This document shows positions 1 to 11,324 of a stretch of 64,000 bases of DNA, one piece after another. The DNA comes from Tricholoma matsutake (Eukaryota > Basidiomycota > Agaricomycetes > Agaricales > Tricholomataceae), in contig AP026544.2 of NCBI GenBank assembly GCA_026075535.2, positions 6,758,001 to 6,822,000 on the forward strand, written 5' to 3'. Each line of letters starts with the position of its first letter. Position 1 is the first letter of the stretch. The notes under the pieces were generated by a model. That model was not told the DNA's origin. It worked only from the letters and a program-made list of their open reading frames with translations, and ran no database searches. The position numbers were made by a program, and so were the translations under genes.

Positions 1-2
1 CT

Positions 3-466
3 GCATTGAAAACTTCTTATGATGCAAATAACACTCATGGATCTCTTGATGCCATTGTGGACCTCGAGGCATGGATTCAGCGAGTCCACCTCCTCAATCT
101 GGAGAACCACAACAAATGAGAAGAGTGGATGAAAATCATGATGTCCATGGCGCATAGCAACATGAGGGCCTCAGGGAGCCAAGGAACTACCTCAACAACA
201 GGTGCAACAGTGGCTGGAAATGCAAGCACGGACACGTCAAAGAACCCTTTAGCGCCCATGACCATGACAAATGTCACATTGCCATTCACTGCTAAGCTTA
301 CACAAATGGAGCATGATCTTTTGAGAGCTCACCAAGGTTGTTTCCATTGCAAGGTATTTTATGCTGGTCACTACTTGCTGGCTTGCCCACTTGGAATGAG
401 TGGCAGACCAACCCCCGAGGCATGCAAGAACATCACATTGGCAGCTGCATTGAAAGCCAAGGCCAC
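3..466 (+). pseudogene. Ty3/gypsy Gag C-terminal fragment with zinc knuckle
   Basis: This is the end of a retrotransposon Gag protein, the nucleocapsid part that packages element RNA. The reading frame is open from base 3 except for one TGA at 117-119. Near the end lies CFHCKVFYAGHYLLAC, a Cys-x2-Cys-x6-His-x4-Cys knuckle of the kind seen in mushroom-fungus gypsy elements, followed by a Pro-Thr-Glu-Ala-Cys-Lys stretch. The frame is broken at 467 by an LTR and resumes as a protease at about 3939. The element starts outside the window. The TGA probably reflects C-to-T decay, since every in-frame stop in the neighbouring LINE and the large gypsy copy is also TGA. Confidence 0.75.
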
Positions 467-1200
467 TGATGATACTCAACCCAGAAACCCAAACAAAACC
501 CACTAAATGGCTTTGGATGGTATAACACAAGTCAGAGGAAGGATGTGAGGCCCTCTAGATGTCACCTGTCAGACCAACCATCAAATAGTCATAAAAAGAC
601 TGCTTGTCGAAGCAATTCAAAGCTAAAATAATGTGTTTCATGGAATTTTGGAGAATTTTGTGGCTAGATCAATGAATTTGGAGTGCACAAATATGTTCAG
701 ACACAAGATCAGGGGACTAGACGAGTAATAGAAGCAAAGCAAAGGCGAATTGAGGGAAACGAGAGCAAAAATAGCATAATGCGAGGATTTTCGAGTATTT
801 TCGAGGAAGTTTAGCATAAAACACCAAACTTCAGACTGAATAAGACTAAACTGAACTCTCAAATCACTGCGATCTGGGAGGAAGATGATGACTTTCTTGT
901 TTTTCTTTGTATCTAGTACATCTTTTTATATAAAATAAAGAAACTACCTAAAAAGGCTAGAGAAAATGAGGAAAACATGTGGAAAACTCAAGGCAAAAGA
1001 CAATAGAAGTATATCAGAACAATAAAGCAAGACTAGAAAAGGTGAATATAATACATGATGAAGAAATAATAAGAAAGAATACAGTCGCGGACAACCAAAG
1101 GCTGCCTATTTTGTGGCCATGGGTATTCCTATTCAGGACATGACAGGAACACCTCTGGAGGCTCGGAAATGGTGGAAAACATTTATTTAGAGTGTATTGA

Positions 1201-1626
1201 AGAGATTGGCATGAGCTGATCACCCTAAAACTCAATATCTATCATTTTGAGGCCCCAAACTTTGGCGGTCCCCTCAAACAATTAGCTAAAAATGCCAAAA
1301 AATGTGCAAGTGACTCCTTTTACAAAGCCAAAGATGATCCCACAAAAATTGGACAATTTCCACAAGCCTTTCAGTAGATATATAACCTCTAAAGTCACAT
1401 CTTACACCCAAATTTGGGGTATTTGTCATCACATTTACATCTAGGAAAATTCTGACAATGTAGAAGTAGCACCTTTAGGACTATACAGAGAGATTGGCAT
1501 GAGCCAATTAAACTAAAACTCAAGATCTTCATTTTTTGACCCTCAAAAATTTGGTGGACCCCAAAACAAGTAGCTAAAAATACTGAAAAATGTGCAATCG
1601 ATTCCTTTTTCAAAGCTGAATATTAT
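1201..1626. repeat. Imperfect tandem duplication inside the LTR
   Basis: A block beginning AGAGATTGGCATGAGC and running through AAATGTGCAA occurs at 1203-1365. It occurs again from about 1490, about 290 bases later. The second copy is completed beyond the hAT MITE at 3381-3420. Both contain a TAGCTAAAAAT stretch and end in a shared AAAATTGGACAATTTCCA segment. This duplication accounts for part of the extra LTR length. Confidence 0.6.
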
Positions 1627-3380
1627 TAGTGTTTGAAGGTCCGGTTCGATCCAGTTTTTTGACCATGACTGGCCACAACTGCAACCACAACTGGTTGAGA
1701 CCATGACCTCCATCTCAGGCAACTGGACCGGACCATGTACAACCAGTCCATATCGGTTTGGTTGCAGTCCACCAACCGATTTCAACCAGTCTTCTACAGG
1801 ACTAGTCGAGACCAGTTGAAACTGGTCCTAGAACCAGTCTAGACCAGTTTTTTAGTACTACAAGTCACTACTAACTAAATTCTATTGTATACTTTACATA
1901 CACCAACTACATTCACACTAATTAACACAAAAACAATGTTAGAAATAGAAAAAGAAAGAAAAACTGCCTGCCGGCTCACATTTGCAGCAAGGGCAGGCAT
2001 TGTGTGGCCAGGTGGCGTGATGATGTTGTTGTGGTATTGCTGATCCCCACTGTTGTTTGCGGGCATGGGTGGCACACAGGGGTGGTTTGGGGGTGTCACA
2101 TGGTGGGTGAGTAACGTCGTTAGCCATCGTTTGTAGTCCTCCAGTGTGTCGTCGTTAGTCATCATTGTCATCATCCCCAGCTGCATTGCTATGACGTAGC
2201 TGTGGCTGTGGTCATTGATGTCCAGGAATGGGCCTTCACCACCTTGCAAGTCAACGTCATTACAAAAAAAAAATAAGAATAGTTAGTAAAAGAAAAAAAT
2301 GAACATAAAAAAACACATACTCTACAGCCCAAACGACGCAAGCCGTCGTTTAGGCCACTTGGCTTTGTGTTTGTTAGTGGTGCTTTGGGGGAGGTAGTAA
2401 CAGACTTGAAACCTATAAAACAAAACAACATGGTTAGTAGTAAGAATAATAATAATACGAAACTCACCTTGAACGTGCGTGATGTGGCATGTTTCCAGCC
2501 ATGCATCTCACCATTCAGTGCCATTTGATGTGGTGGAAGGGGCCCTCCCATTCATGTTGCTGTTTGTCATCCCCCCCCCTGCATTCGTGTCGTCATTTGT
2601 CATCCCCTCACCGTCATCAGCACCTCCATCTCCCCCTGCAAGCAGTGGCTTGTAGGCAGGGTGGTGGTGCTATGTGACGTGGCATTGGTAGTGGTGCGGC
2701 AGCATAGGGTGGTGGTACCACATCGTTGTTGTTGTTGTTGTTGTTGTTGTCTGCCGATATCACACCTAAAAAAGAAAACAAATTGGTTAGTAGAAAAAAA
2801 AAGAAATCAAGAAAAATACAAACATACCTATGGGCCCAAATGACGACTAACGACATTTGGGCCCACTTTGCGTTCATTCACTCGTGGTGCAGTAGACGGG
2901 TGGACAGGGGAGAGGTGGGTGGCATTGTGGGTAACAGAGAGGTGGGTGGCATTGTGGGTAACAGTGGTTGTGGGAGTTTTTTGGCAAGTGGCACCACTTG
3001 TGTTTTTGGGAGCACAAACATGACCACATGGTCCGTGCGCATCCACGGGTATGTAAACACCCAACTGATATTTCAGTCTCATACCACCTAGCAAAATAGT
3101 ATAATTAGTTATGATTAGTACTTATACTAGTTCTTTTTTCTTCTTATCTACAAAACTTTATGTGTATATGTAGTGCATTCTGTATACTATGAAAAGACCG
3201 GTTGCAACCAATTGCAACCGGTTTTGTAACAGTTTTTGAATATCTTCTAAACTGGGCAACCAGCAACCCAACTGCCTCTAAAAGTGAGCAACCACAACCA
3301 AAAAATGGACTGGACCGAGTGTCAGTCTGGTTTGGTCTTCGGTCTTTTTCCGGTCCATAGGACTGGACCTTCAAACACTA
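1627..3380 (-). mobile_element. Non-autonomous hAT-type element (1.75 kb)
   Basis: The ends are inverted repeats starting TAGTGTTTGAAGGTCC, flanked by a perfect 8-bp duplication AATATTAT (1619-1626 and 3381-3388), as expected for hAT transposition. There is no transposase. Read on the minus strand the interior looks gene-like: three intron-like segments begin GTATGT, GTGAGT and GTATGT, two of them have TACTAAC branch sites, and two end in clear AG acceptors. A palindrome of the GGGCCCAAA type stands just before two of the donors. It also holds a GTT microsatellite (2722-2751) and one GCAAGCA-type hairpin (2632-2664). It is inserted in the gypsy LTR. Confidence 0.85.
2828..3094 (-). other. Exon-like ORF inside the hAT-type element
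   Basis: This is an 88-codon minus-strand frame that stops right at a splice-donor-like GTATGT. It contains a near-perfect tandem duplication of a TVTHNATHLS segment and ends across the GGGCCC hairpin. No known domain is recognised. It could be a captured exon, part of a degenerate accessory gene, or chance. The hairpin and intron signals next to it are more convincing than the protein. Confidence 0.25.
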
Positions 3381-3938
3381 AATATTATCCTGCAAAAATT
3401 GGACAATTTCCATGAGCAGTTTGGCCACAATAAAAGTGGTGGGCTTTAGTTGTCCATGACTGTAGCTAAAAGCAGACTGCCCTTGTTATAAATTGCATAA
3501 AACATCGGAAACTGCTTCAAGCAGATTGTATGCATGCACATGCAGTCGAAATGTGTTCAATATACTCGAGATAGTGTCCCATGTGTCCAGTATGCATCCG
3601 AACATTGTTTGAATGGGAAATATTGTGTCCAAAGATGTTTTTCAAGGTTCAAGGTTTTTTGAAGATTTTCGAAGTTTCTTCGGACTTTGTTCGTGGCCCG
3701 AAATCGGTGCAATATTGCTCGAAAATGGTTCGTAACTCATCGACAATGTTCCAAGTGTATATTCTGAGCTGTATGAAGGTTGGGGGAATTGTATTATGGT
3801 GGCTGAAGGCACTGCAAAGATTTTTGAAGTATTTTTGTGACTTTGTAGAGGTTCATAGAGGTTCGTAGAACTTCGGAGGGGTTCATATGGGTTCGTAGAG
3901 GTTTGTAGAGGTCTGTAGAACTTTATAGAGCTTTGACA

Positions 3939-4538
3939 ATGATTGTAGATGTGTTTTCCAAGCTTGAACAACAAGGTGGACCTATCACCGCATTCGAAGA
4001 GAATGGTCCAACTGTGGTTGCAGCCATTTTTGGAGAGAACAGCGATGACAGTTTTGAAATTGATGAGGATGAAGCCACAGAGTATGTGTCTATGCCATTA
4101 TCATTACCATCACACCTCTGGTGGGACTGTTGCATAGATGCAGCCTTGACATGTGCCCCAACACTGATACATGTGCTAATTGATCATGGTTCCCCTGCAG
4201 TGCTGATTTCATCTGAACTTGTAGATGTGTTGGGAATTGTATGCCACAAATTGTTTCAACTGTTTCCAGTTACAGGTGCCTTTGTAGATGTGCAGAAGAA
4301 TTCGAATGCTAGCTTGTCAGAATATTGTAAATTACACCTCCAGTCACCAGATTCATCATGGAAATCAAAAGTTGTCATTGCCATTATTTGCCCAAATCTT
4401 TATACAGATGTAATCCTAGGCCTCGAATTCTTAGCGAAAAACAAAGTCATCATGGATGCAGAACTCAGGACTGCAATCATGAAAGATACCAATTACAATT
4501 TATTGAATCCCCCAAGAGTAGTACCACTGCCTGCATGA
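3939..4538 (+). pseudogene. Ty3/gypsy aspartic protease region
   Basis: This continues the Gag-Pol frame interrupted at 467. It begins in an acidic linker and contains a conserved WDCCIDA segment. Then comes a retropepsin-like stretch, VLIDHGSPAVLIS, in which the usual catalytic Asp-Ser-Gly is Asp-His-Gly. Such DHGS forms are typical of this mushroom-fungus gypsy lineage as I recall it. A LGLEFLAKNK segment further on matches the conserved C-terminal part of the protease fold. Coding ends near the start of the LINE, so the reverse transcriptase of this copy is missing from the window. Confidence 0.75.
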
Positions 4539-4717
4539 TCTTCACCACCAGAGCACAGGAGAATGGAAGTGCACGCAATTAAAAATGGTCAGGATGCTTC
4601 TTGACTTAGTACCATCCACAGTTCATAACCGTAGAGAGAGCAAAGGAAGACGAAAATTAAGGATAGAATAGTGTCAAAAATTCCTCACTTACCTCTCTAT
4701 AACACCAATACTGTACA

Positions 4718-5378
4718 ATGTCACAATCTCCAGGATCACAAGCCCCAACTACTAGGCAGAAAGCCATAGCATCCTTGACAAAGAAAACCAGAGCTGAGCT
4801 CAAAGCGGCAGATGGCCTGAACACTGACATAAGATCGAAGGACCAGGCTATAGCATATCTAACAGTGAAAGATTACCTCATATCTGGTAAACCTGTTGAT
4901 CTACAGATTCTGTCTCATGTACTCTTACAGTTTGGGATCAACAACAAGCTTCCAAAACCAGTAATGGATGGAATTAGAGTGGTAGCCTTTCTTATGGCCA
5001 ATGTGAGTGCACAGCAGCTAGCCAACAAAGTTACTGCAATGGTCAAGACTCAGATCCAAGAGCACATGGAGTCCTTTACCTCAAACATGGATGCCATGCG
5101 AGATGCGGTAGAACATGTCACAGAAGCAGCAAAAACAATAACAAGCAAGATGGAGGATTTCAATGATGGATTTCAGGAGTCAGCCAAGCAGCAGGCACAA
5201 GCCATGCATGAGCTCATGGAGAAGACCACAGAAACCACAAATAAGGTAACGGTAGCAACTTCTCAAGCCACAGCAACATACACAATGATGGTACAACAGC
5301 AAGCTCACCCAGACCATGCTGTGATCATTGCAAAAGGGAATACCACAGATAGGCAGATTCTAATACAAAAAGACCAAA
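4718..5378 (+). pseudogene. LINE (Tad1-like) ORF1, N-terminal part
   Basis: This is the first open frame of a non-LTR retrotransposon, encoding the nucleic-acid-binding protein that coats LINE RNA. It starts with MSQSPGSQ and has a long helical region at about residues 90-190 rich in Ala, Gln, Glu and Lys, likely a coiled coil. The frame reaches QILIQKDQN and then runs into an LTR at 5383. The same protein resumes at 8614 with ATDNALGNLTEKDLV. The ATG at 4718 is the natural start because only about 180 bases separate it from the preceding gypsy relic. Confidence 0.8.
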
Positions 5379-6709
5379 ACACTGATGATACTCAACCCGG
5401 GAAAACCACCAAAACAGCCAATGAGGCAACCAATGATATTTGCATGAGTCAGAGGAAGGGTGCGAGACGTTCTGAAGGTTTGCAGTCCAACCTATGGGAG
5501 GACAACTAGTTGGTACTAGTTGCAAAGGTAGTTCTATAAGAGATGATGGTGTTTGACACGGTCCGATGGGGTATCGATCGATATTGAGGTCGATCGATGA
5601 GATTGATGGTGAATGAGTTTTATTGTCGATGGTTGAAGTGTGAATTCCGAGGACCTTTCGATAGGTCGATAGTATACGAAGGCTATAGCCAATGGCTAGG
5701 ACATGTTGGAATGGTTGGTAGTGCTAATGACAAGAGGATCAAAGGAAGATCAAGGATGCGATGATCGCAGAGGTTTCTCCTCGATCGAGAAAACTCATAG
5801 AGACTTAGATTGTTTTTAGAAGATTGATCAGATGCTTAGAACTGTATACAAGATGATAGGTGAAGATGATTTCTTTTATTTCCAAGTAGATACTACAGAG
5901 TTTTATATGTTTTAAAGAAACTTCCTAAAATGGAGTAAGAAACATGTGTAGAACATGAGGCAAAAGATATGAGTTAAGGCACAAGGCCAAAAAGGAGACT
6001 GGAATCCAAACAAGAAAGAGATATATCATATGATGAAAGAGTAATAAAGGGTATAGAACAAAAAAGGGACTGTCCTTTGTGTATAAACCACGCTAAGTCC
6101 AGCAGGTTCTGTATGCAATAGGGACTTGGAATGAGGCTGACCTACTATCAGCAGGTTTGAGCACAAGTTGGAATACTTCCTGGCACATGGTATTCCACCA
6201 TTTAGATAATGAATGCGGCATCTGATGTCGTTCATAGTTTCTCAATATCGATCGATAGCACTCGACGATGATTGACAATGGTCAACAATGTTCAAAGTTG
6301 ATTGGGGATGCTTGATGGTCATTTAGAGGGATCTTAGGGGCTTTCGAGGTAGTCCTAAGGTTGTATGATGTGGTTTCTAAGTACAATCGATGTGGTCGAT
6401 ACAATATCGTGCTCGGTAGACTTGGTCGGTAGTGGTCGCGCTGCTTCTGGGACCTCATGGGAGTTAGCTGATGTGATTAGAATGACGTCTTTACACTCCC
6501 CCCCCCCAATCCGAGCGGACTCCGCTCGGACACTCAGACAGTCCTAGGACTGTCCAAGTACTGTCTGAGGACTTTGCTTGGACTTTGCTCAGACTTCTTT
6601 GGCTGAAAGTCCTGCCAAACTAAATGTCCAGTCTGAGCTGAGTCCAAGCTGAGTCCTTGGACTGTCCAAGTTGCTTATATAATTGACTGAAAAATCAGTG
6701 GCTACTGCA

Positions 6710-6775
6710 GGGATTGAACCCTTGTAGTCACATGATAAAGTACAATTAAGTCAGCAATATAACAGTTAGACTAAA
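6710..6775 (-). other. tRNA-like pol III module, left end of KDZ-type element 1
   Basis: Read on the minus strand, a B-box-like GGGTTCAATCCC (6710-6721) lies downstream of an A-box-like TAGTCTAACTG stretch (6758-6775). The module points outward, toward the left terminus. It does not obviously fold as a complete tRNA, so a tRNA-derived internal promoter is the most that can be claimed. Confidence 0.5.
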
Positions 6776-7065
6776 GCTTCATTACAGATAGGTATTTTAT
6801 CTCTCTATGTACCACCCTGGCTGTGATGACAAATCAACACAGCCACGTCATCAACAACGCTGGCAACAGCGCTGCCTCCTCCTTACCTCCTACCCCAATA
6901 ACCAACAATGGGCTCACTTGTAAGTCTTTTTTTACATGATTTTTGTTGTTTTGTTTAACTAACTGAATTTTCCTTAATGATAGGTTTTATCTATTTATAA
7001 TGATGCCACAGCCTCAAAACCACGGCAACGGCTGACACAGCCACCACCCTAGGACCCAGAACCAC

Positions 7066-7940
7066 CACTGCAAGCAACTGCTTGCAGGGTGGGAATGGGT
7101 ACAACTGCAAAATGGCAAGATGATGGCGACGCCGACTTGGCCAAATGGAACGACAACGCAATGAGGCGACTGGAGACAACTGGGACTGGGAGATGGAATG
7201 ACAAGGGGACAAGTGGGAAACAATGAAAGGAAGGCAAAGCAAACAAAGAAAAGGCCCAAGAGACATCGTTTGACATCTCTTGGGCTGTTGGTAAGTTTTT
7301 TTTCTTGTTTTTGTTACTGACAAACTTTTTTAGGTATTATCTAGTACTGCTGACAATGACGATGACGAGCACTCAGAACCACTGCTGCAAGCAGCTGCTT
7401 GCGGGGTGGGAATGGGTGCAACTTTGACAAGAACAGCTACTCATGCCCACTACGCAGGACACACCACCCGCCTCCAGCCTCACAAGCAACTGCTTGTGGG
7501 GTGGATGGTGGGTGGAATGATGACAATGGCATGGAACAACGACAGCACCCACTCCAGCCCTATGAGCCACTGCTCGTAGGGTGGACGATGGGTGGACGAT
7601 GGGTGGAACAATGACGATTAGGGGAGACCCAAGAGACGTCAATGTCTCTTGGGTCCTAGGTAAGTTTTTTTTTCTTTTCTCATTTCATTTTTCGATCCTA
7701 ACTAACTTTTTATAGTTACAAACTACTACTGGCGATGATGACGACGACACCACCACCACCACTGCTGCGAGCCCCTGCTCACAGGGTGGAAGGTGAGGGG
7801 GAAGAGACGAGGGGGAAGGAGATGAGAGGGAAGGGAGACGAGAGGGAAGGGAGATGAGAGGGAAGGGAGACGACGACGAGAGTGGGGACACCCACAATGA
7901 CACCCACCCCACACCTACAAGCATCTGCTCGTGGGGGGTG
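7066..7940 (+). repeat. Array of six GCAAGC-type hairpins
   Basis: Six short palindromes followed by GGGTGG or GGGGTG lie at about 7066, 7384, 7481, 7558, 7764 and 7911. The best pairs are CTGCAAGC with GCTTGCAG, CACAAGCA with TGCTTGTG, and CCCTATGAGC with GCTCGTAGGG. Stem sequences differ between copies but pairing is kept. Intron-like segments begin at about 7291 and 7662 and are each preceded by a CCCAAGAGAC hairpin. Confidence 0.6.
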
Positions 7941-8146
7941 TTTTTACTTTATTTTTATAATTGATAGTTATGGCCCCCTCCCCTCGAGCTTGTGAGGGGA
8001 GGGCTTAGTATTATACATATTAATTACCCATATTAATTACCCCTCGCACAGATGCGAGGGGGTCAATTTAATAATCTATTCATGATATATAACAAATTAG
8101 ATTTCAGTAATAAATAGATATAATGTATGTAACTTTAAATGACTAC

Positions 8147-8220
8147 TTGGCTTAAGTGGTAGAGTGTGCATGTTTTGTTGTCATGTGATTGCTAGTCCAG
8201 AAGGCTGTTGGTTCAATTCC
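8147..8220 (+). other. tRNA-like pol III module, right end of KDZ-type element 1
   Basis: An A-box-like TTGGCTTAAGTGG (8147-8159) is followed about 50 bases later by a B-box-like GGTTCAATTCC (8210-8220), at normal tRNA spacing. The module points to the right terminus, opposite in orientation to the left-end module. Stem pairing is too degenerate for a functional tRNA call. Confidence 0.55.
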
Positions 8221-8613
8221 TGCTGTGCACACATCATTTTGTGAGACTTATAAGACTTTCTCTAAGACTGGAACTTGGACTTTACTTGGTCAGTACTTTA
8301 AAAGGTGTAAATAAATGCACAATTGATGTTGTCTGAGCAAAGTCTGAGTGCAGTCCTCAGACTTTACTCGGACAACTCAGACAGTCCAAGTGTCCGAGCA
8401 GAGTCCGAGCAGAGTCCAAGTGAAGTCCTAGGACAGTCCGAGTGTCTGAGCAGAGTCCAAGCAGAGTCTGAGTGAAGGCCTCAGACAGTCTGAGTGTCTG
8501 AGTGTGTCCGAGTGGAGTCTGCTCAGACTGGGGGGGGGAGTGTAAAGTACTGGATTAGAATGTGGTTGTAATGGTGAATCAGCCTTTGAGCTGAGGAGAC
8601 AACCTATCAATGC

Positions 8614-10099
8614 TACTGACAATGCACTTGGTAATCTTACAGAAAAAGACCTAGTGATGAAAGCAAATACTGCGCTGGATCTCATGGGTTTGGAAGGCAT
8701 GGACAGACCACAGCACACCACATTCATCGGGGTGAAGAAGCTACAAAATGGGAGCATGCTGTACCAACTGAACATGGAAGAGGCAGTGTGGCTACGAGAC
8801 CCAGGGGTCCAAAAAGCTTTTATGGCACATTTTGGTGGCACCTCCAACATCTGGAACAAGCTTTACTATGTGATCACAGAATTTGTCCCGACTTCCTTCG
8901 ATGCGGGGTCAAGCTTCACACATACCAAATTGGAGGAAATCAACAGTATGACTGAGGATTCAATTGCGTTCTCAAAATACATCAAGCCCCCACACCTCCA
9001 TTCGAACAATCAGAAGGTAGCTCACATCACCATGGGGATCCTCAACAGGGAAACAGCCAACAACATCATCCAAAATGGTATTTTCATTGAAGGGAAGCAT
9101 GTAACGGTATGGAAAATGCTCTTGGAACCACAATGATGCCTCAAATGTCAAAAATTTGGTCACTACATGCCAGACTGCAAAGCGGACAAAGACACATGCA
9201 CACAATGTGGGGGACCCCACTGCACAATGCAGTGCAGCTGCACTGACCAAGAAGATTTTAGTTGTGCTAACTGCATAGGTGACTCTCCTCCTTTTTAAGT
9301 TCATAAGTAGCGAACATGGAGCAAGTCTTCATCTCGAACTCATAGAGGGCCTGGCCTAGCAATGCTGTCACACTATCCAAGATTGCTAGAGTTGCATCTG
9401 TGTGAAGATGCAGTTTAGCGAGACCATGCCAATGGCCCATGAGGAAAAGTAGCTTCAAAACCCATTTATTGTGAGGTTCTGGCAAAAGGCCTTTGAAGAC
9501 TGGGATTGCACACTAAATAACTCCAGTAAGTAAGGGAGCCTGACTCTTTGCGCAGCGAAAGGACACGGAGCTGTGGACTGCTACTGCCAAAAATATGTGG
9601 CTGAAAAGAACAAGGTTCAAGAGTGGGTGCCATATAAGTTTTTCCCAACTGATAATCCTGCTACGTGGAAACTACTAAATGCACCAGAACCACACAGTGA
9701 ACACCAACACCAAAATAACAGAGAGCATAACTCACACTTTACAGATACGAGACATCAAAACCGTTTCATGGAGGATTGGCAAACAATACAGCAACATTGA
9801 GGCAGACCACATGCCTCACAAGGGCAAAGACAAGGTACGTCTAACATAGCTCAAACAGGAGCTAACAAAGGTGCAGCAGACAATGGCTGGCCCACAAGGC
9901 CTGCACAAACAACACTAGAAAGCTACTTCTCAAACTCACAGCCACCAAGGAACCAGGAGCAGGTGAATACCCCAAACCTGATGCAGAATCAAGCGCCACA
10001 ATGGGGGGACCCTGAACCAGGTGAAATACCCCCAGGGCAAGGCCCAAGTGGACCCAACACAGAAAGAGAACACACACCCCTCGAATACATAAATGCCTG
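8614..10099 (+). pseudogene. LINE ORF1, C-terminal part with zinc knuckle
   Basis: This is the continuation of the ORF1 protein after the solo LTR. It runs to HVTVWKMLLEP, then a TGA (9133-9135), then the knuckle CLKCQKFGHYMPDC, a classic Cys-x2-Cys-x4-His-x4-Cys nucleic-acid-binding motif. A second cluster, CTQCGGPHC, follows. The frame is broken at about 9279 by a foreign antisense fragment and resumes near 9550 with GHGAVDCYCQKYVAEK, the conserved end of the knuckle region. It then has a Gln/Asn/Pro-rich tail that ends at 10099. TGAs at 9133 and about 9798 interrupt it. Confidence 0.75.
9285..9515 (-). pseudogene. Foreign gene fragment inserted antisense in LINE ORF1
   Basis: The minus strand has an open stretch reading FKGLLPEPHNKW, then LLFLMGHWHGLAKLHLHT, then YEFEMKTCSMFATYEL. 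It resembles the C-terminal part of a protein family often found beside agaricomycete DNA transposons, with its recurring His-Trp-His-Gly-Leu-Ala-Lys-Leu segment. That assignment is from memory and is tentative. TGACTCT on both sides (about 9282 and 9539) may be a target duplication. No terminal repeats were seen, so the insertion mechanism is unknown. Confidence 0.5.
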
Positions 10100-10131
10100 A
10101 AGACCGACAAGGCGAAGCCAGATGCAAACCT

Positions 10132-11324
10132 TTTCAAATACATCAACAAAATGTCAACAAATCTCTAATAAGCCAGCTGGATCTCCTGGTAAGTCTCAGA
10201 CGTGTCGAATATGATATATGTCCAATACAGGAACCATACATTGACTTTAATGGTAAATCACAAGCTAACAACCACTGGATCACCATATACCCCAATACCC
10301 ATAAAGACCACCCACAGGCAACAAGATCAGTGATCCTTGTAAACACTAACATACTAACAGACACATGAAAACAGATACCCTTCCAGCACCCAGACATTAC
10401 AGCGATAGAGCTTACAGGTGATTTTGGCACTTTATGGATCATCAATATATACAACAACTGCAACAACAACAGCGTGCTAACCCACCTATCAGTATATATG
10501 CGAGACCGAGAGCAACAATGGTACATGAGGGGCCCCTTACACACTGTCTGGCTGGGAGACTTTAACCATCACCACCCTCTCTGGGACAAAGCCAGAAACA
10601 CGCACTTATTCACCCGCAAAAACCTTGAATGAACACAGCCATTACTGAACATGCTAGGGAGACATAACATGAAGATGGCTCTACCAGCTTTCATACCAAC
10701 ATTGTGATCCCACAGCACAGGTAACCACACTAGGGTTGACAATGTTCTCTGCAGCAAAGGCCTCCTAGATGCGATCATCAAATGCAACATGGATGACACA
10801 TCATGCCCAGTTAAGAGGGACCACTACCCCATCGTAATGCAATTCAACATACATGCACTGAAATCTCTATCAACACCCAGACCCAACTTCAGACTTGCCC
10901 ACTGGCTGGAGCTGGTAAAAACCCTGAAAGTGAACCTTGCTAACTTACCGCCACCCACAGAGATCACTTCTATACAGGACTTCGACAACAGGCTCAAGAC
11001 TCTGAATGAAGCTATACAGGACACCATCAAAAAGCATGTCAAACTCTCAAAACCAAGCCCATACTCAAAACATTGGTGGTCATCTGAGCTAGCGGAAGCG
11101 AAGAAACAAACCCAGAAACTAGCAGGGAAGGCAAAGTACCATCACTCAAACCAAGACCATCCCATCCACGAAGAGCACCACCAGCAATGCAACCATTATT
11201 CCGAAATGATATGGAAGGCGAAGGCAGAACACTGGGTCGAATGACTAGAAGGGCTGGATGAGACAAACGTATGGCAGGCAAGTAAACTTGTAACCTCTGC
11301 ACCGTCAGATGCAGGTAGGACAAG
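10132..11324 (+). pseudogene. LINE ORF2, AP-endonuclease domain
   Basis: This is the N-terminal half of ORF2, whose APE-type endonuclease nicks the target to prime reverse transcription. The motifs appear in order: QQNVNKS, PIQEPYIDF with the metal-binding Glu, TVWLGDFNHHHPLW, HTRVDNVLC, and KRDHYPIVMQF with the catalytic Asp-His. The frame is interrupted only by TGA codons, at about 10365, 10627, 10705 and 11240. This is consistent with decay of CGA or TGG codons. After the endonuclease comes the usual linker with HWWSSELAEAKK. The copy is clearly dead. Confidence 0.85.

Larger units (their letters stand above)
467..3938 (-). repeat. Ty3/gypsy-type solo LTR, interrupted
   Basis: The left edge starts with TGATGATACTCAACC, as do the LTR copies at 5383 and 31728. 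It is followed by a shared block ending in GTCAGAGGAAGG. The sense orientation is probably minus, judged from the full element at 13960-17260. The right edge is placed at the last CA before the protease frame resumes at 3939. No clear target duplication was found, so that edge is less certain. Without the hAT MITE it is about 1.7 kb, longer than its relatives, partly because of an internal duplication. Confidence 0.6.
6485..8553. mobile_element. KDZ-type non-autonomous element 1
   Basis: It is flanked by the direct repeat ATTAGAATG (6476-6484 and 8554-8562). The ends are inverted repeats with the core CTTTACACTCCCCC, nearly the same as those of the 6-kb KDZ transposon at 19751. Inside each end lies a cluster of short words such as GGACT, CAGACT and GTCCGAG. 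Next comes a tRNA-like module. The centre (6920-7940) has repeated exon-like blocks separated by GTAAGT...AG intron-like segments and six GCAAGC-type hairpins. It encodes no transposase, and mobilisation by a related KDZ transposase is inferred. It sits inside the solo LTR. Confidence 0.85.
5383..8609 (-). repeat. Solo Ty3/gypsy LTR inserted in LINE ORF1
   Basis: It begins TGATGATACTC and ends AACCTATCA, the reverse complement of the LTR at 13960-17260. The 4-base flanks are ACAC (5379-5382) and ATGC (8610-8613). Both derive from ACGC by one C-to-T change on either strand at the CpG, which suggests a decayed target duplication. The LINE frame reads across the junction as QKDQN then ATDNALG. 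With the nested KDZ-type element removed the LTR is about 1.15 kb. A TATA-like TATAAAA lies at about 5905-5911 on the minus strand. Confidence 0.85.
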
